From contig CM028382.1 in NCBI GenBank assembly GCA_013146195.2, positions 6,580,767 through 6,644,766 of the forward strand: 64,000 bases of DNA. Reading direction: 5' to 3'. The notes beneath the pieces are model-generated. The model was not told the DNA's origin. It was given only the letters and a program-made list of their open reading frames with translations, and did no database searches. Source of the DNA: Codonopsis lanceolata. Lineage: Eukaryota; Streptophyta; Magnoliopsida; Asterales; Campanulaceae. A program made the position numbers and the translations under genes. This document shows, in pieces, positions 29,641 through 41,842 of this stretch (position 1 is its first letter; the number at the start of each line of letters is the position of its first letter).

Positions 29641-30830
29641 TAATTCACAATCACAAAATTTAAATCACAGATTGAGATTCACAGGCATAAACTTATAATT
29701 TAGAAAGTTTTGATTTTTGAAAAATACCCCTCGAAGACAATGTAGAGGCTAGAGCACTAATAAGAAGAGGCTAGAGCACTAATAAGAGGAGAGTTGGAGT
29801 CTTGGAGACTGGAGAGTGGAGACTTCAGTTCATTCACCGGTCGGAATCAGAGGGCCAGAAGCTGCCGGTTGGAGGCGCTGGAGGCTGGAGCCGCTGTCCG
29901 CTGGACTGGAGTGGCGAAGGCGCGGAGCCCGGAGGAGTGGAGGGAGGTCGGAGCAGAGGAGGGACGACGGACTAGGGAGGAGAGCCGGAGACTGAGAGAC
30001 AGAGTGAGAGGGAGACCGGATGGGAGAGGCCGAGAGCGATTGGGAGCGAGAGGGCGATGGGATTTTCTGATTTGGGATGGGATCCAGGGATTCAATTTTC
30101 TGACAATGTAATCGTAAGTTAAAAAAAAACTTTTATAGGTGTGACAAATTGTATAAATTTTATCCAAGCGGGGAAAAATTGTATAAATTTTATCTAGGTG
30201 GGGGTAATGTCAATGATTCAATTTTTTTGTTTTTTTTTACATTTTATGTTGTCAAAATTGGCTAATAGTCTAATACCAAATATATTTTATAACATTTGAT
30301 TCAAACGTGTTTCACTTTATTAGACTCTAATTTTTATGGTAATTTTTTTGTGGATATATTTTATCAATTCTTATATATTTTAATCTTTAAATTGCATGAC
30401 TATATGATCAATTTTGAATATTTACCTTATTTTTTGTTTTTTTCAAATTATTCTAATTATAAAAAATTATTTATTACAAGTTTAGAAAATCATCTTATTA
30501 TAAACAATTTTTGCAAATAAAACAAAAACTATTAAAAACATGCATATGGTACTAAATATATCTATATAATTCTTTTTTTTTCCTACCAACAATTAAAATC
30601 TAATAGATTTTAAAACCAGTGCCTCCTTTATACGTGGTAAAAGTTTTTTCTTTTTCTTACCATTTTTTGTTGTTAATATCAGATAGATTTTATCACATTT
30701 AATTTTAATATGTTTCACTTGATTAGTACTCCAAATTTTCATGATAAAAGTTTTTTATTTGCTGATAGATTTTATCACATTTGATTTTAACGTGTTTCAC
30801 TTCATTAGTACTAATCAATTCTGTGTGATG
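29641..30830. other. Gene-free stretch: purine-rich block and AT-rich repeats
   Basis: About 29790-30060 is unusually purine- and GC-rich on the plus strand ('gaggct', 'ggagac', 'cggag' motifs), so both strands stay open over 100 codons; no family is recognised. 30146-30205 contains a direct repeat, 'aattgtataaattttatc', twice. Three loose copies of a unit with 'ttatcacattt', 'gtgtttcactt' and 'attag' lie near 30285, 30688 and 30768. It ends abruptly at the Gypsy fragment. Confidence 0.5.
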
Positions 30831-30833
30831 CGT

Positions 30834-31173
30834 CGGATTTTGCCATAGGAGATGTCCTATGTCAAAAGATCAATAAGAAACTGCAACGTAATTTACTATA
30901 CTAGCCGAACACTTAATGATGCCCATTAAATTACACAACAACCGAAAAAGAGTTCTTAGCAGTAATTTTTGCCCTAGAAAAATTTAGATCGTATCTTTTA
31001 GAATCCAAAATGATTGTCTATTCTGATCATACTGCCTTAAATTACTTGTTGGCTAAGAAAGATGTTAAACCTAGACTGATTAGGTGGATGCTTTTGCTTC
31101 AAGAATTTGATATTGCAATTAAAGACAAGAAAGGTTCAGAGAATGTAGTGGCAGATCATTTATCTAGACTATA
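30834..31173 (+). pseudogene. Gypsy RNase H, truncated
   Basis: Begins abruptly in the RNase H core (CDASDFAIGDVLCQKI) and continues with YTTTEKELLAVIFALEKFR, VYSDHTALNYLLAKKD, then LQEFDIAIKDKKGSENVVAD. A disrupted stretch near 30885-30935 has stops. The domain degrades RNA in RNA-DNA hybrids during replication of the element. The reverse transcriptase that should precede it is absent. Confidence 0.88.
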
Positions 31174-31219
31174 ACTTTAGCCTTTATTTGAAAAGCATTT
31201 ATTTGATGACAATATTCTT

Positions 31220-32580
31220 GTGAAAGAAGAATTTCCAGACGAGCAATTATATTATGTGCGAATTAAAGAGCCATGGTATGATGACTTCATAAACTTTATA
31301 GTAGCGGATGTAGTAAATCCTGATTTTGGATATCATGAGCGGAAGAAATTTCTTTCCGAAGTCAAACATTATTTTTGGGATGAACCATATTTGTTTAAAC
31401 GTGACCCAAATTTAGTGATTAGGAGATGTATCCCTGAAGAAGAACACCAAAACGTGTTATCTTTTTGTCATGGTTTCGCTTGTGGAGGATATTTTAGTGA
31501 TGAAAAGATCGTGAGAAAGATTTTGCAATCTGGCCTCTATTGGCCAACGCTATTCAAGGATGCTCATATTTTCACCAAAAGTTGTGATAAATGTCAACGT
31601 AATGGTGGCATAAGTAAGAGGAATGAAATGCCCTAGATTGGTAATTTAGTGGTCGAAATCTTCGACCTTTGGGGAATAGATTTTATAGGACCCTTCCCTA
31701 TATCACACGGTTTTGAATAGATTTTGGTAGGAGTTGATTACGTGTCTAAATAGATTGAAGCAATTGCTACACGAAATAACGATGCTAAGACGGTAATCAA
31801 GTTTCTTTGTGCCAATATTTTTAGTAAACATGGGATGCCAAGAGCAATAATAAGTGATCAAGGGACTCATTTCACTAATAGAATAGTAAATGCCTACTTG
31901 AAAAAATATAGGGTCGTTCACAAGTTATCGACTCCCTATCATCCACGGACATCTGGTCAAGTGGAAGTGAGCAATAGGCAGATTAAAGATGTGTTGGAAA
32001 AGACTGTCCAACCCAATATAAAAGATTGGGCATTAAAACTCGATGATGCTCTCTGGGCATATAGGACAGCTTATAAGACCCCACTGGAGTTAAGCCCCTA
32101 CAGAATTGTTTTTGGAAAAGCCTGTCATCTACCTATTGAATTAGAGCATAGAGCATTTTGGGCAATTAAAACCCTAAACATGGATATGACATTAGCAGGT
32201 GAGAAAAGAATGCACCAAATTAATGAATTAGAAGAGCATATGTAGAATCCTATGAAAATATGAAAATTTACAAGGAAAAGACCAAGCGTTTACATGATAA
32301 GAAAATAATTCCTAAGGACTTGTATCCTGGCATGAAAGTTATTTTACTTAATTCTAGATTAAGACTTTTTCCAGGAAAGCTTAAATCGCAATGATCAGGT
32401 CCATTTGAAGTGGTTAATGTTTTTGTTCATGGAGCAATCGAGCTCAAGAATTATAAAACTAATGAAATATTCAAGGTTAATGGACATCGAGTTAAACCCT
32501 ACCATGAAGGTGTATCGTGTGTGCAAAATGTCGAGTCAATGGATGTTTTCGAGCTCGATTAAGGGGTTGACTAACGTCGA
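31220..32580 (+). pseudogene. Gypsy integrase, broken
   Basis: The H2C2 zinc region reads EEHQNVLSFCHGFACGGYF and later CDKCQRNGG. The catalytic core has LWGIDFIGPFP, VGVDYVSK, AIISDQGTHFTN and TSGQVEVSNRQIK, supplying the D-D-E residues. Then come WAYRTAYKTPLELSPYRIVF and a decayed C-terminal region with KVNGHRVKPYHEG-like sequence in another frame. In-frame stops lie at 31636, 31718 and 31753, some of them simple one-base changes. The 'gcgctgcgtaggaggcaac' motif follows at about 32601. Confidence 0.88.
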
Positions 32581-33445
32581 GTGAATGACGTTAAACAAAA
32601 GCGCTGCGTAGGAGGCAACCCACTTATTTTAGCAAAATCTGATGTTGTTGTAAAATAGTTATTTTGAACCCTCGCTTGATTTTGAGAATTTTAAGTATAT
32701 TACATTTTTGCAAATGTTAAGTTTGGGGGAAAAATATTTTATAGTGTTGTATTTCTATGTTTATTTTTTCATTTTGTTTAATTTAGTGTATTTGATAATT
32801 AGTTTTTGGTAAAAGAAAGATATAATAGTATCGATGGAAGATACATTTGGACCCTAATAATAATTAACTGATTTTCTGCTATGTTTAAAAGGAGGAAAAT
32901 AATTAATTTTGAAAAATTTGGTTGAGCGATCGCCCAGTCATTGGACTGAGCGACCGGCAAAAATCAGAATCACGATTCCTAAAAAATTGAACTGAGCGAT
33001 CGCTCAGTATAAGGGTTGGGCGACCGCTCAGCCCCGTTATTTGAAATCCTTCGGAGCCCAACCAAACACTCCAAAACTCTCTTCATTATCTCTAAGATTT
33101 CGGCCAATCTACCCGATCAATTCCATTCAAACTTCACTAATCAACCTCCCCTCCACCTTCATTCCACATCCACGAGTTCATTTGTCGCAATCTGTGGAGA
33201 TTTGTTCCCCGACGGAATCCGACGACTTCCATGGTTTCCGGTGAAAATGACAAGCTCAAGTTTACTTTCTCTTTTTAAGTATTCTCTTATCCTTCTTTAC
33301 ATTTATGTATATTTTACTTGCTTAAATTTATTATTGCATACAAATTGCTATTTTAGGATAGTTTTATACATGCTTATTTTACAAGCTTTGATGGGTTTTC
33401 TGATTTTGGGAGGAGTATTTGAGTGATTTTTGGTTGAGTATTGTT

Positions 33446-34583
33446 GAAATGACACCCAAAAAGAGAAGCAAAACTACCGGCGAGGAAACATCATCTTTTG
33501 CTCCAGCAATATAATTTGATGCCACCCAATTCCAAAATGTCGAACATTACCAAAACTATCTCGATAGTTTTCATTCTAAGGCCATCGTCCCGGAGCGAGG
33601 GTTTGATTACAAGAGTTATCAATTGACTAACCATTTCACGAGAAATGGTTGGAAAATTTTGTTTGCCACTCCTGGCGAGGCCGCTGTGCCAATTGTCCGT
33701 GAGTTCTACGCTCGCAGTGGACAAGTGATGAGAGAGGACCCCAATTTGTCTTGGGTGCGGGGTCATTTCGTTCGTTTTGGATTCTGCTGCCATTCGGGAA
33801 TTTTTTAAATTTGCCTATTGTGAGGGTTGATGATTATCAATCCTATCTACCATACAATATCCCGATATCCCGATGGTAACTGTTCGAGATAGGATAGCTT
33901 TGCCTGGGTCCGAGTGGACCTAAGGACGAAACGAGGCTGTAGGTCGCCCTCGTTCCATTAGGGAGTCTCTCTTGACTCCCCAAGCCAGGGGTATTTATAA
34001 ATTTATTTGTGTTAGGGTGATGCCCACGACACATCAATCTGACGTGACGTGGAATAGGGTGGTATTAATAAACACCATTTTGACTCAGGGTTCCGTTGAT
34101 ATCGCTACACTCATCAATGGACAGCTTAGAGGCATGGTTGAGAAAACCATTAATACAACCTTCCACTTTCCGAGTTTGATTACCGGCCTCTGTGTTGTCG
34201 CGGGAGTCGAGTGGACTCCTGATTTAGAGCGAATCAAGACGATGCCTAATATCGCCAAAAAGGGCGTCACAAATAGGACATGACAACCCTATGCCCGTCA
34301 CCCCGCCGATCAAGGCGAGGATGTTGAGGAGGATCCGGAGATGGATCCTTTGAAGGCGATTTCCACCCAGTTAATGGAGGTCCGACTTGACTTAGACGCG
34401 CTCCAGCAGCGCGTAGACCATAGGTTTGACATGCTTCACCAGCATGTTGATCAGAGATTTGATACGATCGAGCGGCGTATCGAGCAGGGTATAGCGGACC
34501 AAAACTATTTTTATGGGTATAATAATCAATTTTTTCAAAACATTGCCTTTAACCTCAACATGCCGCCAGAAAACCGTCCCTGA
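33446..34583 (+). pseudogene. Athila env-like ORF (putative plant transposon protein), broken
   Basis: Starts at MTPKKRSKTTGEE (33449) and runs in several frames. Recognisable parts are ERGFDYKSYQLTNHFTRN, AAVPIVREFYARSG, WVRGHFVRF, then LTPQARGIYKFICVRVMPTT and the region ending before a coiled segment with DALQQRVDHRFDMLHQHVDQ. This pattern is the 'putative plant transposon protein' domain, found in the extra ORF of Athila-type elements. Its role is unproven; calling it env-like rests on position. Stops and frameshifts near 33510, 33780, 33920 and 34282 disable it. Confidence 0.75.
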
Positions 34584-36900
34584 ATGGCGTCCTCCTTCGT
34601 TACATTGTCCTGGCTCATCCGGAGCCGACGTTTAAATAGCGTCTTCCTTCGTTATCAAGATTTGTCGATTGTTTCCCGTATGTACCTTAGTATCTCTCCC
34701 GGACCTATCAGTCCAATATTTTGATGACAAAATAGAATTTAAGTTTGGGGGGAATTATAGGCCCTGGGTCCTTTCAGGTCCTAACCTAATGAGAATCGGG
34801 AAATGATGGCTAAATCCTGCTATGTACGTGGGACATCTAGTGTCCCTTATATCCCTTCTTCTACCTATTTTCTTATTTTTGCTTATTTTTATTTTAGGAG
34901 TTGATAAGGGAAAATACAGAAACAGAGACGTGACCATTTTAGTTTCTTCCAAACAGATTAGTATATAGTTGTTTTAGTTTACAGTTGTCTGCTTATCCGG
35001 CCTTATTCCAATTAGCATCAACCTCCAATTTTTTATAAAAAAATTAAAAAAATTATTCTTGAGTCGGTGTGCAGAATTTAAATCAATGATGATTAATGTT
35101 ATGACCCGCATGACTTCTTCCTCGATCCTTCGGTAATTTACTATGTTGTGTAAATTTCCTATAATTATCCCCTTTGTGTATTCATACCCCACCATTATTG
35201 AAGAACTTGGACATTTTAATCTAGCATATAGTTTACATGGCATTCTGCGAGAGACTGGTTTTATGCATCTAACTAGGACGAATAACTGGCTTTACACGAA
35301 TGTTACATTGAGTTGTAACTTAGGGTCATTTTTATAGAAGTTAGAATTTTTGGAATTGTCTAGCTAATATATCTCAAGCACACTTTTGAATCGTGATTGC
35401 ATCTAGTCTTTAATTTCTCGACATCTTTTCTAGCGAAGGCTTATGTCAAACACGTTAGGAGCTATTCTTCATTTCATATATGGATGTGATGTTTATAATT
35501 GTATTTCATTTTCTATGAAATTTTGCATGATGACTTGGCACTAGGACATGATTTAGTTCATCTTTGGATCGTTTGAGCCTTTCAGCTTCCTGACCTATCT
35601 ATGTTATATCCCTAGTGTTCCCTTTTGAGCTTAAAAAAATAATAATCGCGTGTGCAAAAGCACACATCGACCCCCATTCGACATCGTTTCTTTTACCCAT
35701 ATTAACTTAACCCTTTAAAGCTTATACACTTTAGCCTACCTTGGAGATAATAGAACTTGGGTGGGGAAATGGATATTGCATGAATTGACATTATTTAAGA
35801 TCATCCTATGATTCATCTTCTTCCTTGTATTCTCCGTTATCTTTCTAAAAAAAAAGAGAAAAAGAAACTGAGTGAAGAAGATGAGAAGATATTAAGACTG
35901 AAAAATTATTAAAAGAGTAAAAGGGAGTGCAATGTATTGTAGAAGATGGCATAGCCAAAAAGAAATAAAAAAGATTAGTGGGCATTCAGTCACGACATGG
36001 AATAGATAGCGAAGTGCAAGTTTGGGGAAAATTTCCCCAAGTCTTTGTCTTTTCAGGTTAATGCATGTATCCATGCAATGGAAGCTATGGGGAATTTGGG
36101 TAGTTGTGCTCTTTTGCTTTGAATTTCTTTCCCTCTTTTTGTTACCCTTTTTACCCAGGCCTTACATTACAAGCTTATTGAAGTCCTACTGATCTAGTGC
36201 CACTTTATCATGTTGTATCTTCCTTGATGTGATTAATACATGTTAATTGATTCATGCTTCACTTATACACTTCTTGGTAAAGCCCAACGTGTTAGAATAA
36301 TCTTAGCTATTGCAAATAACTGAGAAATAAAAGTAGTGTATTCATACATAGGAAGTGCATGAGATGGATGTTTAAGCCTTTTTATTCCTTACTATTCTAT
36401 TTTCTGTAAAATGACCAGGTATTGATGGCAGATTCTCCTTTTTAGTGCATGTTTGTTTTTATTTCCAAAAATATGAAGAGAATGAATGTTGTGCTTTGCT
36501 TGATTAAACTGTCTAATTTTGGATATGCTACATGAGTGGGAGTTCACACATTTGAATAATCATAGTACTATTTGCATGATAGAGTGAACCCATTTGGTAC
36601 TAGGAGAAATCCTTACACATGTAAAGTGCATTGCTTGAGACTGCTGTTAATTTTCACACTATTGGACTTGAGAATAAAAACCAAAAAGATTTTTCTTTAT
36701 TTCATGTTTTTGTTAGTTTAGTTTGATTTGTTTTTGTATTTATCTGCATAGTCGAGTCGCTCTTTTGAGTCTCCTTGAGTTTGTAGGTTTCTAGAGGAGT
36801 GTTAATAGTGTCACCCTCCAAAAAGATTTTTTTTATTTATGTATTGTTTTTTTAATTGCTTTTGTATTTATTTGTTTACTCATGGACAAGCAAAGTCTAA
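34584..36900 (+). other. Non-coding 3' region of the Gypsy element
   Basis: About 2.3 kb with no gene, usual between the env-like ORF and the 3' LTR of Athila elements. 'aagtttgggg' recurs near 34741, 36018 and 36898. A near-palindrome, ggggaaaatttcccc, lies at about 36025-36039. Confidence 0.6.
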
Positions 36901-37337
36901 GTTTGGGGGTATTTGATAGATGTGTTTTATACGCATCTATTGTGTATATATTCCTACTTATATTGTGTTTTTCTGCGAGTTTCTAAAGCTATTGATATGT
37001 GTTTCAGTGTTTTTATGAGTTTCATGTTAAATTTGAGGAAAATGATGAATTTCAGGTTTTTCTGTATTAATATGAAGTTTTCAGGGACCTGATTGCAAAC
37101 TGCTGAAGAAAGAAAAACCAAAAGCTGAAAATAGGCCTGGGCGCTCTCTAAGCTTGAGGCCTGGGCGAGTGCGCAAAAAGCAGTAGCCAGAATCCGGAGA
37201 AAAGCACCTTAGCGATCGCTCAGCGTATGGGTTGAGCGACCGCTCAACCTCGATTTTCAATCTTGGGCAGTTTCGTCCTTTCTCTTAAACCCTATGTTGA
37301 ATCTTGCATAAATAGATTTGCTTAAAATCATTCCACT
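36901..37337 (+). repeat. Polypurine tract and truncated 3' LTR of the Gypsy element
   Basis: The purine tract gtttgggggt (36901-36910) is followed by TGATAGATGTGT at 36914, the expected LTR start. It includes the motif gcgatcgctcag (37203-37214) and, further on, gcgaccgctcaa. The LTR is cut at 37337 by the Copia LTR, and its remainder is not found on the other side. Confidence 0.75.
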
Positions 37338-38347
37338 TGACGGTCAGCCAAGAAAAAGTTGATTATAATTGGTCAGTTACATATCATTTTTGTCAGCCAA
37401 TTATCATAGCTGATCCCTACATACTTTAGTACTAGTTTACCTTTCCTTATTTGATTGATCATACTCTTGTACTAACTTTTTCTCACTTTGTGTTTTTGGT
37501 AGATATCCTGCTATATAATATCTCACAAGATTCTTTGAGATCTTGCCTCTGCCAAAACACATTTTCAAATTCAAATGTGTTCTTAACGGGTTGCTTTTGA
37601 AGACTATCTATAAATACCCACTGGAAGCATTTGTGAAGACAACAATTTTTTTTGAAGTCAATAAACCTTCTACTCTAAATCTTTCAGACGTTGTCTTCAA
37701 GAAAACTTTAGCTAGATATTTTTCATTGAATATTTCTCTCTAGTTATTGTTTAGGCAAATACTGAGTATTTCATTTCAAATTATTTAGAACTCGGTCAGT
37801 TTGTCTCACGAGTTTGATTGTTTCTCAATCATCCTCCACAAACACCGGTCTTTTGTTGTACACTGATCCATTAGAGATCAAATAGATTTTTAATAAAATT
37901 AGTGCACTTCAAAAATCCAAGTATGACCAACTTGGTAGTGGACGTAGCATTTTATCTGTGAACCACTTCAATTGATTTGTCAGCCATCTCTTATATTCTT
38001 GCAACTGACTCAACACTTAAGAAGTTATTCAACTGATTAAGTGTCAGTCAGTTAACAACAATTGTTTGCTTATTTGTTCAGTTCACTTGTATCTCAGTTT
38101 CCTCTCTATATTCAGTGATCAAACATTAAAACAGATTTCTTTTGAAAACGGTTGTGTCAGCCAGCTGACCAACTTTCTTCAGCTTAAGGATTTTCAAAGT
38201 GTCAGCCAACTGACCAATTCTTCAGTTGACTGACAAAATCAAGTTTTCCGCTGCCGATCTTTTAAGCTTAACAAATCAATCTTCAAAGTTTTTTTAAAGG
38301 CTATTCACCCCCCCCTCTAGCCTTAACTGTTGCTATCTGGACTTACA
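37338..38347 (+). repeat. 5' LTR of the SIRE-like Copia element
   Basis: About 1010 bp from TG at 37338 to CA at 38346-38347, directly before the primer binding site. A promoter-like TATAAATA lies near 37609. The palindromic motif 'cagctgac' and variants (tcagcca, tcagttgactgac) recur through it. The start is inferred from the TG and the junction with the Gypsy LTR, since no second copy exists for comparison. Confidence 0.75.
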
Positions 38348-38349
38348 AT

Positions 38350-38361
38350 TGGTATCAGAGC
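38350..38361 (+). promoter_or_regulatory. Primer binding site of the SIRE-like element
   Basis: tggtatcagagc, complementary to initiator tRNA-Met, two bases after the LTR end. Confidence 0.95.
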
Positions 38362-38412
38362 CCAACTTTTTGAAAAACTATTTTCCAAGTCTAACAGCTT
38401 GAAAGCTCGATC

Positions 38413-40760
38413 ATGGCAAATCTAAAAGCTTTTCAATCAAACAATGTTACTCAAGTACCCATTTTTGATGAAGATCACTTTGATATTTGGAAGGAAAGAA
38501 TTACAAGATATATGAACAATATAGATAAACGATTGATGGAATGTGTAAGAGGTGGTCCTATGCAACCTATGAAAATCAATACTAAAGTTGGTAAATCTTC
38601 TGCTGCAGATGATGATACTGTAAACCCTCTTGCTCCTGTAGAAGAAGAATATGTCCTCAAACCTCAATCAGAATGGACCGAGGAAGACAAAATTACCGAT
38701 GGATCGGATGCCGTAGCCGCATATCATGTCAAGTGCTGTACCTGATGAAAACTACAAACAGATATATGACTGTGTAACTGCCAAGGAAATTTGGGATGCT
38801 CTTTAGAGTATGTAGAAGGAGACCAAAATACCAAAGACAACAAACTGTATGATTGCATACAAGAATTTGATGCATTCAAGAAGGACCCAAAAGAATCTTT
38901 AAAGAATGCCTACGACAGATTTCTCGAGGTAAGTAATAGATGTTCTTCTCTTGGTAAAGTTTACAGTATGAAAGATTTGAATATGCGTTTTCTTAGTAGT
39001 TTGGGAACTAGATGGCATGTAAAAGTCATTGCCATAAAGGAAGCAAGAGACTTGAACAAAACTCACATACGTAGTCTTGTTGCAAGTCTAAAAATTTATG
39101 AAAAAGAAGTTCTCAAAACTCAAGAAATTGAGAAAAAATTTAAGGGTATATCTCTTCAAGCTGAAGAAGAAACACCAAAAACTTCTACATCTCAGTCAGA
39201 TGACGACTTTGATGAAGATGAATTTGCTGCTTTTGCTAGACAATTTAGAAAGTATAAATCTTTTAAAAAGAACTTTAAAAAACCTTCAGCAAACTTTCAA
39301 AAGTCTTCTTCAAATTATCAAAAACCTTCCCCAAGCTTCCAAAAACCATCTACTTCAAACTTTCAAAAGCCTTACTTCAAATCAAATGAAGACAAGGTTG
39401 AGAAAGAAAAACTGTTGTGCTTTAACTGTAGAAAGCCTGGTCACTTTGCTTCAAATTGTCCTTTTACGAAAAATGAGTACTATAAAAGAGCTCCCATAAA
39501 TTTTGAAAAACAAAAGGGTTTGGTTGCTGAAGATCAAAATCTTGCAACTTGGATTGAAACAGATTCTGAAGATGAATCTACTGACTTTGAGCAAGAAGCA
39601 AATTTGTGTCTTGTTGCAGAATCGGCAATATATGATTCAGAAAATGAGTTTCCAAGTCCAAAACATTCAAAAATGTCTGAAAATGAGTTGTCAAGCTCAC
39701 CTATTACAAACCCCAAACTGACCAAAATCATCAAACCTGATCAGTTTGTGGTTAAGAAAATAGGAAATGGATTTTATGGACAAGGAATCATAAGTCAGCC
39801 AGAAAAGAAAGTCAAGTCAACTTCTCCAAGGACTGCTAAAATAACTCATGATTCAAAAAGGCAGGAGGAGAAGATTACTGACTCAAGTGTTGATGATTTA
39901 CTGGAACAAATGCAAGAAATGTATTCCAAATTTGAAACACTTAAAAGAATCCATGTTTCTTTATCTGGTGATTTTAAAAGAATTTCTGAAAAAAACAGTG
40001 AGTTTCAAAAGATCAATGAGCTTTACAAAGTTCAGCAAAAAGAGTTGCTGGAACTGAAAAGTCTCAATGAAAAATATGAGATTCAAGCAAAAATCTCAGA
40101 TGCTCAAATTGCTGACCTTGTAGAAAGAAATCTTCGACTGACCAATGTTGTTGACACTTACTCAAAGTCAAAAGCTGCTGTAGAAACTATTATCAGACAA
40201 CAGAAAGATCATGAAGACCAACATGGTCTTGGATACTCAAAGGATGATGAAGACTGTGAGATCAGACAGTCAAAAGGTGAACCTAAGATTCTGAAAAAGG
40301 GCAAGGGATTAGTCTATAATGCTGTACCATTCACTTATCCCCGAAATAAGAATCAAGAAGGTACATTAACAAAAGGATAGAATTTGAACAATGACGTCGT
40401 TGTCGCTTTTGATCACAAACCTCTTAATCGCCCTAACTCAACAATCCGACAAACGTCCACCGATCGACAAATGTCGACTAGGCGACAAAAGAGGAGGATT
40501 CAGAAGAAAGGCAACTAACAAGTTCAAGCCAATAAATTTTGTTGCTGCTAAGACCTCTAAGCTGAATCATAAGGAATCAAAAAATTCACCTCAAATGACT
40601 GATAAATTTGGTTATCACAAGTGTAATATTTGCTCTACTTTTGGTCATCAGTCACATGAATGCTTATATAGATTTAAACCTACTGACAGATCTAAAAAGC
40701 CTAATTTCAGGCAAGTTTGGATACCTAAGAGAACTAACCCTTTGGACCCAAAAGCATAAA
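38413..40760 (+). pseudogene. Copia gag with coiled coil, three frames
   Basis: Frame 38413-38745 holds the N-terminal capsid (VPIFDEDHFDIWKERITRYM). A frameshift near 38740 and a stop at about 38806 lead into 38791-40380. That frame contains FDAFKKDPKESLKNAYDRF, a QKPS-rich linker repeated four times, a CCHC knuckle (CFNCRKPGHFASNCP), an acidic stretch (ATWIETDSEDESTDFEQE), and a heptad-like coiled coil (LKSLNEKYEIQAKISDAQ). A final piece, 40391-40759, has a second knuckle (CNICSTFGHQSHEC). Gag forms the particle and binds RNA. The large size and the coiled coil fit SIRE-type gag. Confidence 0.88.
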
Positions 40761-40800
40761 GGGTACCATGATTTAAATATTCATATTTCAGGTATGCTTA

Positions 40801-41842
40801 ATGGCTGATGATCATTCAACTGACATATGGATATTAGATAGCGGATGCTCCAGACATATGACCGGATCAGCTGAACTCCTTACTAACATTATTGCAGCAA
40901 AAGGTCCCTCTGTCATTTTTGGAGATAACTCTAAAGGGAAGACTATTGGCTATGGATCCATTATCAGAGGATCTATAATAATTAAAAATGTCTCTTTGGT
41001 ACAAGGTCTGAAACACAATCTTCTAAGTATCTCACAATTATGTGATAAATGGTATGAGCTGCTCATTCTCCTCCACACACTGTTTTATCAAAAATAGCAT
41101 CACAAATGAAATTTTGCTCACTGGCTCAAGAAAAAGGAATGTTTTTGCTATAGATCTACTTTCTTTAGATAGCAGTACTCAAATTTGTCTGGTAGCTAAT
41201 AATATTTCCAAAAATTCATGGCTTTGGCACAAAAGACTTTCACATTTGAACTTTAAGTATCTTTCAAAACTTTCAAAAGGAGATTTGGTAAAAGGTCTGC
41301 CTTCCATAAATTTTCCTACTGACAAAAAATGTGATGCTTGTATTTTGGGAAAAATAACAAAAACCTCCTTCAAACCAAAACCATGTCTTTCTACCAAAAG
41401 AACTCTTGAGCTTCTACACCTGGATTTATTTGGCCCTGTAACAACTGCAAGTCTAGGAGGAAACTGGTATACTTTAGTTGTTGTGGATGACTACTCCAGA
41501 TATACTTGGGTTGAAATGATGCAATCCAAAGATGATACTTACAACATTCTCACTTCCCTATTCAGAAATCTTCAAACTCAAAAGGAATGTGAGATCATAA
41601 GTGTTAGATCTGACAATGGTACAGAATTCAAAAATCTTGGGATGGACACATACTGTGATGATCATGGAATTGATCATAACTTTTCAGCAGTAAGAACACC
41701 TCAGCAAAATGGTATAGCTGAAAGGAAGAACAGGACTCTGATTGAAGCAGGTAAAACAATGATAGCTGAAGCAAAATTGCCAAAATATTTTTGGGCGAGC
41801 CGTCAACACAAAGATGTTTTACTCAAAATAGATCTCTTATAA
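40801..41842 (+). pseudogene. Copia protease and integrase
   Basis: The protease signature is IWILDSGCSRHMTG, with the catalytic D-S-G. A frame change lies at about 41060. The pre-integrase WLWHKRLSHLNF follows, with zinc cysteines CDACILGK. The integrase core supplies its acidic residues in LLHLDLFGPV, SVRSDNGTEF and the PQQNGIAERKN block. The frame breaks at about 41808 within the continuation (KYFWA). Confidence 0.9.

Larger units (their letters stand above)
30831..37337 (+). mobile_element. 5'-truncated Athila-like Ty3/Gypsy element
   Basis: RNase H, integrase, a post-integrase spacer, an env-like ORF, a long non-coding 3' region and the start of a 3' LTR follow in order. The env-like gene after integrase, the 'gcgct....aggaggcaaccca' motif after pol, and repeated 'aagtttgggg' sequences are Athila-lineage features. 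The 5' LTR, gag, protease and reverse transcriptase are missing. The LTR is cut by the Copia element at 37338. Numerous stops make it inactive. Because both ends are lost, no TSD can be checked. Confidence 0.85.

Noticed and set aside
29794..30167. Arginine-rich frames of about 105 codons on both strands
   Set aside because: Purine-rich composition keeps both strands open; no domain or splice context is seen.
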